From Lachnospiraceae bacterium (GTDB lineage: Bacteria > Bacillota > Clostridia > Lachnospirales > Lachnospiraceae): 54,854 nucleotides of DNA. Position 1 is the stretch's first letter, and every line of letters starts with the position of its first letter. Under the pieces are notes generated by a model. The model did no database searches, had not been told where the DNA came from, and saw nothing but the letters and a program-made list of their open reading frames with translations. The stretch is taken from NCBI GenBank assembly GCA_017544835.1, contig JAFYDI010000108.1, forward strand, positions 1-54,854, written 5' to 3'. Made by a program: the position numbers and the translations under genes. Positions 41,893-49,723 of the stretch are shown piece by piece.

Positions 41893-43023
41893 TTACCAAA
41901 TTCTGTAATTGCCGCTTAACGCAAGAAATGCGAACATGTAGAGGCAATTGTCATAATATCTTCTCTCGCCCTTTCTCATAGGCATATTGAAGAACTTCTT
42001 AACCCATTCTTCCGCAACGTTGTCAAGTTTGGAAGCAAGTACGCTTTCTGCAACCGTAGCAGTTATTCCGTAAGGATGAAGTGCCTTCTCGCCGGCGATT
42101 CTTCCGTCTACTTCATATATGTGATAAGTATCTGCTCTCATATCGTCAAGCAACGCTCTCTGAATATTGCCGGCAGCCTTAGTCTGACCTACATCAATCT
42201 TATTCCACTCATAATCAAGACCGATATTCGCAACGGTTCTGTAGGAATCTGAATAGAACCAGTCATGGCGGTCTTTACTCCAAGGAAGCTTCATCTTAAG
42301 AGGGCTTCCGTCAAACTCGGCATATTCTGCCGAAAATCCAGTTATGGGATGACAAGCCTTCACAAGATACTCTCTTGCAACGGTGCTGGCCTTGGCCCAG
42401 AACTCTCTGTCGGCCTCAGGACCCCACTCCGCAAACAGCTTATAAAAATGAGGAAGGTGGTAAGAAGGATCCGTAAATCCGATGCCGGGCACAAAGAGAA
42501 TCTGATAATTGTCAGAATTCATCATGGGCGCGCCCGCTCTGTCTCCCTTTCCCTTATGAATCATAGCCGTTAAAATATCGCAAGCTTCCTTGCTGTAATT
42601 AAAGATGCCCTCTCCGTCGCCCCATCTGTGTGATGCAAAAAGAAGAGCCATCGCAAAATACTCTTCGCCGTCGGGAGCCGGTCCGTAAGCGTTCTTCTTA
42701 CCGTCAAGAGCGCAGGACCACGCAAAGTATCCCTCGTTCTCACCTTCGGACATCCACATGTAAGTCTTGGCCCATTTCCAGATACGGTCAAACTCTTCGT
42801 GCATATCAAGCTGCACGCACATCATCATGCCGTAAGACATACCTTCAGTACGCGCATCGTTATTACCGGTATCTACGATATATGCCATATCGCTTCCCGT
42901 CTCGAAATATACTCTGTCTTCGCCAAAGAAAAACTCCTGCTTAATTTCCTCAAGTCTCGATTTAACCTCGTTCTCGGTGAAACCGACTTCAGCAAAAACA
43001 TTTCTGTAACCATGCATATCCAT
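41893..43023 (-). CDS. GH8 reducing-end xylose-releasing exo-oligoxylanase
   Basis: 376 residues, no signal peptide. It matches the Rex enzyme group of GH8 (EC 3.2.1.156) in length and motifs: ARTEGMSYGMMMCVQLD with acid E60, AWSCALDGKKNAYGPAPDGEEYFAMALLFASHRWG, and DRHDWFYSDSYRTVANIGLD with the base Asp. It removes single xylose units from the reducing end of imported xylo-oligosaccharides of three or more units. First gene of a three-gene intracellular operon with the SGNH esterase and GH43. An alternative ATG two codons later is equally possible. Divergent from the GH43 lipoprotein. Confidence 0.9.
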   Translation of the reverse strand: MDMHGYRNVFAEVGFTENEVKSRLEEIKQEFFFGEDRVYFETGSDMAYIVDTGNNDARTEGMSYGMMMCVQLDMHEEFDRIWKWAKTYMWMSEGENEGYFAWSCALDGKKNAYGPAPDGEEYFAMALLFASHRWGDGEGIFNYSKEACDILTAMIHKGKGDRAGAPMMNSDNYQILFVPGIGFTDPSYHLPHFYKLFAEWGPEADREFWAKASTVAREYLVKACHPITGFSAEYAEFDGSPLKMKLPWSKDRHDWFYSDSYRTVANIGLDYEWNKIDVGQTKAAGNIQRALLDDMRADTYHIYEVDGRIAGEKALHPYGITATVAESVLASKLDNVAEEWVKKFFNMPMRKGERRYYDNCLYMFAFLALSGNYRIW

Positions 43024-43058
43024 ACTCTACATCCCTTCATCTTCGGAGGTCTGCGAAA

Positions 43059-43068
43059 ACGTATACGT
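43059..43068. promoter_or_regulatory. Palindrome ACGTATACGT in the GH8/GH43 divergent region
   Basis: A perfect 10-base palindrome 36 bases before the GH8 start. On the minus strand it covers a TATACG box with ACTTGA 17 bases before it, so it may be an operator over the GH8 promoter. No clear promoter was placed for the GH43 gene on the other side. Confidence 0.35.
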
Positions 43069-43218
43069 AGACCGATTGTAAATCAAGTTTAAACCAAGCA
43101 AAAATATCTTATCTCTTTACATCTTGCCAAAAACTTGTCATATTTTGCCAATTATGAAAATAGTGAAGACAAAAAAAGAAACCTCTGTTATTATGGTCAA
43201 TTAGGAGGTAAAATAGAT

Positions 43219-44832
43219 ATGAGAAAAAACGTTTTTCTGCCTCTTTCTTTTGCACTGGTATTACTGCTGTCCGCATGCGGCGGCACCCAGGCTGTGACGG
43301 TTTCAAGCTCCGATTCGGATATTTCCGCTTCCGAAACCGTTAATCAATCAACTGATACAATAGTGCAGGAGGAAACAACGACTGATTCAGAGGATATGAC
43401 TATGGATGACATTTTTGAACTCACAAAAGGATATAAGACCCGTGGCAACACCAATCCCATCATGACTCAGGAATTCGGTGCGGATCCTTTTGCCTTGGTA
43501 GTGGATGACGAAGTTTACATCTACATGACAGCAGACGCTTTTGAATATGACGAAAAAGGCGAGTTAAAAGAAAACACATACAGCAAGATTAAGACCATTC
43601 ACGTGGTTTCCACGAAGGATTTTAAGAACTTTACCGATCACGGTGAGATTCCCGTTGCGGGCAGTAACGGCATTGCCAAATGGGCTCACAACTCCTGGGC
43701 TCCCGCTGCCGCTATGAAGGAAGTTGACGGTAAGATGAAATACTTCTTGTATTTTGCCGATAACGGCGGCGGAATCGGCGTACTTGAAGCAGACTCTCCC
43801 GCAGGTCCTTTCATCGATCCGCTCGGCAAGGCTTTGATTGACAGAAACGTTCCTACATGCGATAAGGTTTTATGGCTCTTCGATCCCGCAGTACTTGTTG
43901 ATGATGACGGTTCTGCTTACATCTACTTCGGCGGCGGTGTTCCTCAGGGCAAGGAAGAGTTTCCCGGAACAGCCCGCGTTGCGAAGCTTTCCGATGATAT
44001 GATTCATCTTGCTTCCGACCCTGTTTTGATTGATGCACCCTGCCTTTTCGAGGATTCAGGCATTCATAAGTACAACAATAAGTATTACTACACATATTGC
44101 ACCAACTGGAACGTATCTCCCGAAAGCACTCAGAAATATGGCTTCACCAACGGCGAGATTGCTTGCATGATGAGCGATTCCCCCATGGGACCTTTTACAT
44201 ACGTTAATAAGATTCTTGAGAATCCCGGTACCGCTTGCGGTCTTTACGGTAACAACCATCACGCAATTTTTGAGTTTAACGGCCAGCAGTACATCTGCTA
44301 CCACTCACGTTGCCTCGAGCGCCATATGGGCTTAGAGCACGGCTACCGCGCTACATTCATTAACGAAGTAACCACTAACCCCGACGGCACCATTAAGCTT
44401 ATCCGACAGTCCAAAGAAGGCATCGACCAATTATTCCCCAAGGACGCTTATGCTGTTAATTCCAGTGTCTGCGTATCTCAGATGGTAGGCACCAATTCCG
44501 TTCCGCTTGATAAATCATTGGGTTATAAGGACATGGCTCTCGGCGAGCTTAACACCGGTGACTTTACCGAGACAACAGGCGTAGACTTCTCAGATGTTGC
44601 ACCCCGGTCCGTTACCGTTACGGCCAAGGCCGACAAGGGCGTCAAAGGCTCGATTTATTTAAGAATCGACTTCCCCAACAAGCCCAACGTATGCCGTATC
44701 GATATCGAGGGCACAGGCGAGTTCACATCATACACCGCCGACCTTCGTGAAGAAGTTACTGGTGTCCACTTCTTATACTTTGTCTTCTATGGTGAAGGCT
44801 TTGAAGTTAAAGACTGGCAGTTCAACAAGTAA
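43219..44832 (+). CDS. GH43 lipoprotein, arabinoxylan arabinofuranosidase type, with C-terminal CBM6-like domain
   Basis: 537 residues from ATG 43219, which follows AGGAGG and begins a lipoprotein signal ending LLLSAC (Cys20); the longer open frame upstream has no such support. After a Ser-rich linker the GH43 propeller shows GADPFALV, LFDPAVLVDDDGSAYIYFGGG and FEDSGIHKYNNKYYYTY, resembling XynD-type arabinoxylan arabinofuranohydrolases. From about 415 a jelly-roll resembling CBM6 follows, ending VHFLYFVFYGEGFEVKDWQF. It would strip arabinose from xylan outside the cell, complementing the surface GH10. It is divergent from the intracellular operon. Confidence 0.85.
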   Translation: MRKNVFLPLSFALVLLLSACGGTQAVTVSSSDSDISASETVNQSTDTIVQEETTTDSEDMTMDDIFELTKGYKTRGNTNPIMTQEFGADPFALVVDDEVYIYMTADAFEYDEKGELKENTYSKIKTIHVVSTKDFKNFTDHGEIPVAGSNGIAKWAHNSWAPAAAMKEVDGKMKYFLYFADNGGGIGVLEADSPAGPFIDPLGKALIDRNVPTCDKVLWLFDPAVLVDDDGSAYIYFGGGVPQGKEEFPGTARVAKLSDDMIHLASDPVLIDAPCLFEDSGIHKYNNKYYYTYCTNWNVSPESTQKYGFTNGEIACMMSDSPMGPFTYVNKILENPGTACGLYGNNHHAIFEFNGQQYICYHSRCLERHMGLEHGYRATFINEVTTNPDGTIKLIRQSKEGIDQLFPKDAYAVNSSVCVSQMVGTNSVPLDKSLGYKDMALGELNTGDFTETTGVDFSDVAPRSVTVTAKADKGVKGSIYLRIDFPNKPNVCRIDIEGTGEFTSYTADLREEVTGVHFLYFVFYGEGFEVKDWQFNK

Positions 44833-44847
44833 TTCAGAGCATAATAG

Positions 44848-44888
44848 AACGGCAAGTTACCAAGTTGTAACTTGCCGTTTTCTTTATC
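44848..44888 (+). terminator. Strong terminator after the GH43 lipoprotein gene
   Basis: AACGGCAAGTTAC (44848-44860) pairs over 13 bases with GTAACTTGCCGTT (44867-44879), followed by TTTTCTTT. It also faces the end of the convergent LysR gene, whose stop overlaps the T-tract. Confidence 0.9.
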
Positions 44889-45777
44889 TGTTCTTCATAT
44901 CATTGTACGCCTTAACAATTGAATCTATTATTGCGGGATGTTCGAAATCCTTTTGGTATACTATATTAATCTCTCGCATCATACTCAAGTTCTCTATCTG
45001 AAGTAGTTTAAGCTTACCCTTCTTGGCTTCGTCGATACAAGCACTCTTGGCAAGTACCGATACACCGAAGTCACGTCTTATAAGGTCCTTGATGGTCGCA
45101 ATGCTGTCAATTTCCATCGCTATATTGAAATCGTTAATATTTAGGTTCTGGCTCTCAAGTGACGCTGTAAAAAGGCTGCGCGTATTTGAGTTCGGAAGTC
45201 TCAATATCAGCTTTTCTTCTTTTAACTGATTAATGGTAATTAAACTCTGCGATGCAAGCTTATGTGTCGGCGATACCGCAAGCACCAGGCAGTCGGTATC
45301 AAGCATTGCGTACTTAAGCTCGGGGTCGTTGGTCTTGCCTTCCACAAAAGCAAAGTCCACTTCGTAATTCTTAAGGCTCAAATAGAGCTTGTCCGTTGTG
45401 TACGTAAATATCTTAAGATTAAGTCCGTCTATAGTCTTGGCATAAGCCGCCAATGCTTCGATTATGGCGCTTGACTCAGCCGTATGAGTAATACCTACAT
45501 TGAAAGAGCTCATGGTGCCCTTTTCGTTCTTAAGCTCCTCTTCCATCTTGGAATAAAGAGCCGCCATTCTGCGTGCGTAAGTCACCACAATCTCGCCTTC
45601 ATGAGTAAGGCTGAATTTATTATGTGCGTAGTCAAAAAGCTTAACTCCCAGGCTGCTCTCCAATTGCTTAACATGCTGACTCACAGCCGGCTGTGACAAA
45701 GAAAGTTCGGCCGCTGCCTTGGTAAAGCTTCCCGTTTCCGCTATTTTGATAAGTGACAATAATCTGTTGTCTATCAT
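44884..45777 (-). CDS. LysR-family transcriptional regulator
   Basis: 297 residues. The N-terminal winged helix reads LLSLIKIAETGSFTKAAAELSLSQPAVSQHVKQLE, followed by an effector-binding domain with FNVGITHTAESS and DLIRRDFGVSVLAKSACIDE. It begins 22 bases after the MATE gene with AAGAGG upstream, so the two are co-transcribed. The usual arrangement would have the regulator divergent from its target; here it is downstream, suggesting self-control of the MATE-LysR operon. Two inverted repeats suitable for LysR-type binding lie upstream of the MATE gene. The effector is not predictable. Confidence 0.9.
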   Translation of the reverse strand: MIDNRLLSLIKIAETGSFTKAAAELSLSQPAVSQHVKQLESSLGVKLFDYAHNKFSLTHEGEIVVTYARRMAALYSKMEEELKNEKGTMSSFNVGITHTAESSAIIEALAAYAKTIDGLNLKIFTYTTDKLYLSLKNYEVDFAFVEGKTNDPELKYAMLDTDCLVLAVSPTHKLASQSLITINQLKEEKLILRLPNSNTRSLFTASLESQNLNINDFNIAMEIDSIATIKDLIRRDFGVSVLAKSACIDEAKKGKLKLLQIENLSMMREINIVYQKDFEHPAIIDSIVKAYNDMKNR

Positions 45778-45799
45778 GTTAACCTCTTAATGTATTAAC

Positions 45800-47191
45800 C
45801 TATGCCGTAATTTCTTCTTTGGCTGTGGGCTTCATAAGTTTACGTATAAATGCCGTAAACATTATATTGGCCGCTATACAGCAAATTGCATCGGCAATCG
45901 GTGTTGCCATTACTATACCATAAACAGGTATGAAAGTGTTAAGTATAAACATAAGCGGTATATCTATAATGCCTTTTCTTAAAAGTGCCAGTATAAATGA
46001 CTTTCTGCCCTCTCCCGTTGCCTGAAAGAAAGTGATAATCGTATATGCACCTGCGGAAAAAGGTCCACCGATACAAAGGATTCTTAAGAAAATGCTGCCG
46101 AATCTGATGGAGTCGGTACCGCTGTGAATGAATATACCGATTAACGGGCGTGCAAAAATAAGACTGATAATCATGCACGCGCCTGCCACTATTACAGCTA
46201 TAAAACTTGAGTAAAAGAAAGCCTTGCGCATTCTTTTGATATTACCCGCAGCGAAATTGTAACCTATAAGCGGAAGTGAGCCTTGTGCTATGCCTCGAAC
46301 TATGCAGTGCGCAAGCATATTGACCTTCTTGGCAACGCCTATACCTGCCTGATATGTGATGCCCCATACCGACATAAGGTTATCAAGTATTGCGTACGAA
46401 ATGTTTTCAAAAAGTGTCATCACGCAAGCCGGAATGCCTGCGTTAAATATCTCCCGGGGAACATTATCGTCAAGCATCTTGGACGAAAATCCGAAATACA
46501 GCGATGACCTTTTTTTTATGACAATTAAGACCGCCACAAAGTATATAAGCGATATAACATTTGAAAGCGTGGTAGCTATTGCGGCACCCATGGCTTCTTT
46601 GCCGGCAGGAAGAATTACAAACATGAACAACGGATCTAGAGCGATGTTCATAAGACCGCCGATTGCTATACCGACGCTTGCGTGAACCGATCTTCCTTCA
46701 GACCTTATAAGGTGCGCCATAAAGACGTTCAAAGAAGTTACAAGGCCGCCCAGAATAACGGTGACCATAAGATACTCTACCGCATTCCTGTGGGCCTCGG
46801 AATTGGTGCCGCCGAGAATATCTACAAAGAAGTCTTTAAAAAGAAAAGCAAGTGCGGAATAAATAAGTGTTACGACAATACAGCCGTAGAAAGCATAAGA
46901 CGAAGCATTCTTGACCTTTTTACAGTCCTTGGCACCCATGGCCCTGGAAATTACGCTGGCTCCGCCTACGCCGAAAAGATTGGCAATGGCCGACAAAAAC
47001 ATAAATGCGGGCATGCAAACCGTAACGGCCGTAAGCATGGCATCATTACCGGTAAGTCCCACATAAAATGTATCTGCCATATTATAGATAACTAAAATAA
47101 TCTGTCCGACAACCGTAGGAAAAGCCAAAGTAAAAATAGCTTTCGAAACGCTACAGTTTTCAAACAGTTCGCGTTCTTTTTCTGTATTCAT
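45800..47191 (-). CDS. MATE-family multidrug/metabolite exporter
   Basis: 463 residues with twelve predicted membrane helices. Typical MATE stretches are FPTVVGQIILVIYNMADTFYVG in the first half and IARGIAQGSLPLIGYNFAAGN-like VRGIAQGSLPLIGYN in the second. It exchanges Na+ or H+ for organic cations or metabolites across the cell membrane. It starts behind AGAGGGG. It is co-transcribed with a LysR regulator and has a long leader with a terminator-like hairpin and two inverted repeats. Confidence 0.92.
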   Translation of the reverse strand: MNTEKERELFENCSVSKAIFTLAFPTVVGQIILVIYNMADTFYVGLTGNDAMLTAVTVCMPAFMFLSAIANLFGVGGASVISRAMGAKDCKKVKNASSYAFYGCIVVTLIYSALAFLFKDFFVDILGGTNSEAHRNAVEYLMVTVILGGLVTSLNVFMAHLIRSEGRSVHASVGIAIGGLMNIALDPLFMFVILPAGKEAMGAAIATTLSNVISLIYFVAVLIVIKKRSSLYFGFSSKMLDDNVPREIFNAGIPACVMTLFENISYAILDNLMSVWGITYQAGIGVAKKVNMLAHCIVRGIAQGSLPLIGYNFAAGNIKRMRKAFFYSSFIAVIVAGACMIISLIFARPLIGIFIHSGTDSIRFGSIFLRILCIGGPFSAGAYTIITFFQATGEGRKSFILALLRKGIIDIPLMFILNTFIPVYGIVMATPIADAICCIAANIMFTAFIRKLMKPTAKEEITA

Positions 47192-47222
47192 AAATCCCCT
47201 CTGAAGAATCCTTTAATCCTGA

Positions 47223-47253
47223 TAAAAACAACAAGCCTGCGTAACAGGCTTTG
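47223..47253 (-). terminator. Terminator-like hairpin in the MATE leader
   Basis: AAGCCTG (47233-47239) pairs with CAGGCTT (47245-47251), and on the minus strand the stem is followed by GTTGTTTTTA. No gene on that strand lies between it and the well-terminated ung gene, so it probably sits in the MATE leader as a possible attenuator rather than an end-of-gene terminator. Confidence 0.5.
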
Positions 47254-47311
47254 TATGGTAGTATTTTATGGTCTTATTATTGCAAAAGCAAATTAGACAT
47301 ATACATCCGAT

Positions 47312-47352
47312 TATAAGCGTTGCTTATAGTCAAGCCACTATAATTGTTATAG
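47312..47352. promoter_or_regulatory. Two inverted repeats upstream of MATE, candidate LysR sites
   Basis: TATAAGC-GTT-GCTTATA (47312-47328) and CTATAA-TTG-TTATAG (47338-47352). Both are perfect, with 3-base centres. Their centres are about 25 bases apart. LysR-type regulators bind such AT-rich dyads, and the LysR gene is in the operon controlled from here. Confidence 0.45.
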
Positions 47353-47508
47353 CGTATGTAAAACCACTTACAACGTTAATTTTTCAGAATTTTCTTATAA
47401 CATTTCATTATTGACTTACAATAAATTGTTATATCCTTTGTTAATCATCCTACTCATATCCCTTAAAAATGCGTTAACAAACAGTCCCAATTTATATGTA
47501 ATAAACAC

Positions 47509-47537
47509 TTGCAACAAGTGCCTGTTTATGGTAATAT
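47509..47537 (+). promoter_or_regulatory. Promoter of tRNA-Leu
   Basis: TTGCAA (47509-47514), a 17-base spacer and TAATAT (47532-47537). Transcription would start about 12 bases before the mature tRNA. Confidence 0.65.
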
Positions 47538-47555
47538 TCTTTTTGTCGCGAAGAC

Positions 47556-47638
47556 GCCGGCGTGTCGGAATGGCAGACGAGGCAGACTCAAAATCTGTTG
47601 TTGGCAACAACGTATGGGTTCAAGTCCCATCGCCGGCA
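47556..47638 (+). tRNA. tRNA-Leu (anticodon CAA)
   Basis: An 83-base type II tRNA. The acceptor arms GCCGGCG and CGCCGGC pair over seven bases and the discriminator is A. The anticodon loop is CTCAAAA, giving anticodon CAA for UUG codons. A long variable arm (GTTGTTGGCAACAAC) and the T-arm ATGGGTTCAAGTCCCAT are clear. CCA is not encoded. Confidence 0.95.
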
Positions 47639-47642
47639 TATT

Positions 47643-47675
47643 AAAAAAGCTTATGCATTACGCATAAGCTTTTTT
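47643..47675. terminator. Two-way terminator between tRNA-Leu and ung
   Basis: AAAAAAGCTTATGC (47643-47656) pairs with GCATAAGCTTTTTT (47662-47675), loop ATTAC. The A- and T-runs let it end both the tRNA transcript and the convergent ung transcript. Confidence 0.9.
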
Positions 47676-47680
47676 GTTGT

Positions 47681-48349
47681 CTAAATATTCTCTATCTGCC
47701 AGTCTATCGGTTTGATACCGTTACTCTCCAGAAATTCATTGGCCTTTTTAAAGTGACCGCAGCCAAAGAAACCGTTGTAAGCCGATAACGGGCTTGGATG
47801 AACCGTTTCAAGTACCAGGTGCTTAGGGTTATTTATAAGTGCTTTCTTGGCTCTTGCATTGGAACCCCAGAGCAGATACACTACAGGCCTGTCCTGAGCG
47901 TTTACGGCTCTTATTACGGCGTCTGTAAACTGTTCCCAGCCTTTTCCCTTATGAGAGTTGGCAGCGCCGTTTCTGACGGTTAATACCGCGTTTAACAAAA
48001 GCACTCCCTGGTCCGCCCACTTAATAAGATATCCGTTATTGGGAATATAGCACCCAAGTTCGGTATTAAGCTCCTTGTACATATTCTGAAGCGAAGGAGG
48101 CGTCTTAACTCCCGGCAGTACCGAAAAGCTCATACCGTGAGCCTGCCCGGGTTCGTGGTAAGGGTCCTGCCCTATTATTACCACCTTAACGTCCTTAATC
48201 GATGTATGCTCAAGTGCGGAAAATATCTTATCCGAAGGCGGAAAAATAACATGATTCGTATATTCTTCCTTAACAAAATCATAAAGCGTCTTGTAATAAG
48301 GCTTGGCAAATTCAGGCTTTAAGTAGGGAAGCCATTCATTCTCAATCAT
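47681..48349 (-). CDS. ung: Uracil-DNA glycosylase, family 1
   Basis: Removes uracil from DNA as the first step of base-excision repair. 222 residues. The catalytic Asp62 lies in GQDPYH (61-65 region) and the second active-site motif [17 protein letters not shown] is intact. Family-1 length is normal. Its start codon shares one base with the hisF stop, so it is the last gene of the acidic-protein/hisH/hisF/ung transcript. A strong terminator follows. Confidence 0.95.
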   Translation of the reverse strand: MIENEWLPYLKPEFAKPYYKTLYDFVKEEYTNHVIFPPSDKIFSALEHTSIKDVKVVIIGQDPYHEPGQAHGMSFSVLPGVKTPPSLQNMYKELNTELGCYIPNNGYLIKWADQGVLLLNAVLTVRNGAANSHKGKGWEQFTDAVIRAVNAQDRPVVYLLWGSNARAKKALINNPKHLVLETVHPSPLSAYNGFFGCGHFKKANEFLESNGIKPIDWQIENI

Positions 48350-49116
48350 TAAAGCTTCCTCCTGACTGAGATGCCCATATCGCTTAAGTATGCCTTCAAA
48401 TCTTCTATTGCAAGCTCTTTAAAGTGGAATAAGCTTGCAGCAAGCGCTGCATCTGCGTGACCGTCCGTAAATGTGTCATAGAAGTCTTTTTTGGAGCCTG
48501 CGCCGCCTGAAGCTATGACGGGAATATTGACAGAGTCGGAAACAAGTCTTGTAAGTTCATTGTCAAATCCGTTTTTGGTACCGTCTCTGTCCATGCTGGT
48601 AAGAAGAATCTCTCCCGCACCGAGCTTACAAGCCTTAACTGCCCATTCAAGGGCATCAATGCCCATATCCACTCTTCCGCCGTTTTTGTATATGTTCCAG
48701 CCCGAACCATCCTCACGTCTCTTGGCATCAATGGCCACCACAACGCACTGGCTTCCAAACTTAAGAGCCGCTTCCGAGATAAGTTCGGGGTTCATAATCG
48801 CTGCGGAATTGACCGCAACCTTGTCGGCTCCGGCCCTTAGAATCTTTTTAAAATCATCAACAGTTCTGATGCCGCCGCCTACGGTAAAAGGAATGAAGAG
48901 TTTCTCTGCCACTCTCTCAACCATATCAACCACGGTATCTCTCTTATCGCTTGACGCGGTAATGTCAAGAAAGACAAGCTCATCCGCACCCTCGCGGTCA
49001 TAAAGTATTGCCTGTTCCACGGGATCTCCCGCATCTATCAAATTAACAAAATTAACGCCCTTGACCACTCTTCCGTTATTAACATCAAGGCATGGAATAA
49101 TTCTCTTCGTATACAT
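48349..49116 (-). CDS. hisF: Imidazole glycerol phosphate synthase, cyclase subunit
   Basis: Forms imidazole glycerol phosphate and AICAR from PRFAR with ammonia delivered by HisH, in histidine synthesis. 255 residues from ATG 49116: [20 protein letters not shown], with catalytic Asp11, and IDAKRREDG with Asp130. The open frame extends five codons to a TTG, but those codons are the end of hisH and the family starts here. It begins one base after the hisH stop, with GGGG in the end of that gene. The rest of the his pathway is not in the window. Confidence 0.95.
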   Translation of the reverse strand: MYTKRIIPCLDVNNGRVVKGVNFVNLIDAGDPVEQAILYDREGADELVFLDITASSDKRDTVVDMVERVAEKLFIPFTVGGGIRTVDDFKKILRAGADKVAVNSAAIMNPELISEAALKFGSQCVVVAIDAKRREDGSGWNIYKNGGRVDMGIDALEWAVKACKLGAGEILLTSMDRDGTKNGFDNELTRLVSDSVNIPVIASGGAGSKKDFYDTFTDGHADAALAASLFHFKELAIEDLKAYLSDMGISVRRKL

Positions 49117-49117
49117 A

Positions 49118-49723
49118 TTAAAGCCCCGCAAAATTTTTTAGTATCTTAAGTCCTACATCCGAGCTCTTCTCGGGATGGAACTGGCATCCGAATATGTTGC
49201 CTCTTTCGCAGGCCGCATGAACGGTTACACCGTATTCGGTCGTGGCCGATACGTCACTGCTTTCTTTTGCCGAAATGTAATATGAATGGACGAAGTATAC
49301 AAATGCGCCTTCGGGAATTCCTGCCATGAGCCTTGAATTATTGGGAAAGCTAAGTGAATTCCAGCCAATCTGGGGCACCTTAAGTCCTTTATCATCAGGA
49401 ATCTTAATACACCTTCCCGGAAGAAGCGAAAGTCCTTTGACTCCGGGGCTTTCCTCGCTTTCTTCAAAAAGAAGCTGCATGCCGAGGCATATTCCTAAGA
49501 ACGGCTTGCCCGCCTCAACGCATTCTTTAATAATGGGTTCAAGTCCATACTTTCTTAAATTGTCAACTGCGTCTTTAAAACACCCTACCCCGGGAAGTAC
49601 AAGCTTGTCAGCCTTTAAAAGCTCGTCTCTGTCTCTTGTAAGAATTACGTCCTCACCCAAGAACTGAAACGCTTTGACAACGCTTAGTATATTCCCCGCA
49701 TCATAATCAATAATAGCTATCAT
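49118..49723 (-). CDS. hisH: Imidazole glycerol phosphate synthase, glutaminase subunit
   Basis: Class I glutaminase that releases ammonia for HisF. 201 residues with the nucleophile Cys79 in GICLGMQ and the His183/Glu185 pair in CQFHPEK. The oxyanion loop LVLPGVG is normal. It starts directly after the acidic repeat protein's stop codon and is followed at once by hisF. The hisHF pair standing apart from the other his genes, behind an unrelated acidic protein, is unusual. Confidence 0.95.
   Translation of the reverse strand: MIAIIDYDAGNILSVVKAFQFLGEDVILTRDRDELLKADKLVLPGVGCFKDAVDNLRKYGLEPIIKECVEAGKPFLGICLGMQLLFEESEESPGVKGLSLLPGRCIKIPDDKGLKVPQIGWNSLSFPNNSRLMAGIPEGAFVYFVHSYYISAKESSDVSATTEYGVTVHAACERGNIFGCQFHPEKSSDVGLKILKNFAGL

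Larger units (their letters stand above)
47192..47508. other. Gene-free leader between MATE and the tRNA gene
   Basis: No gene is visible on either strand. The part next to MATE holds a terminator-like hairpin and two inverted repeats annotated separately. The part next to the tRNA is AT-rich and ends in the tRNA promoter. No further structure was found. Confidence 0.6.

Noticed and set aside
43135-43218. Longer N-terminus for the GH43 lipoprotein
   Set aside because: No ribosome site, and it would bury the signal peptide; the AGGAGG is directly before ATG 43219.
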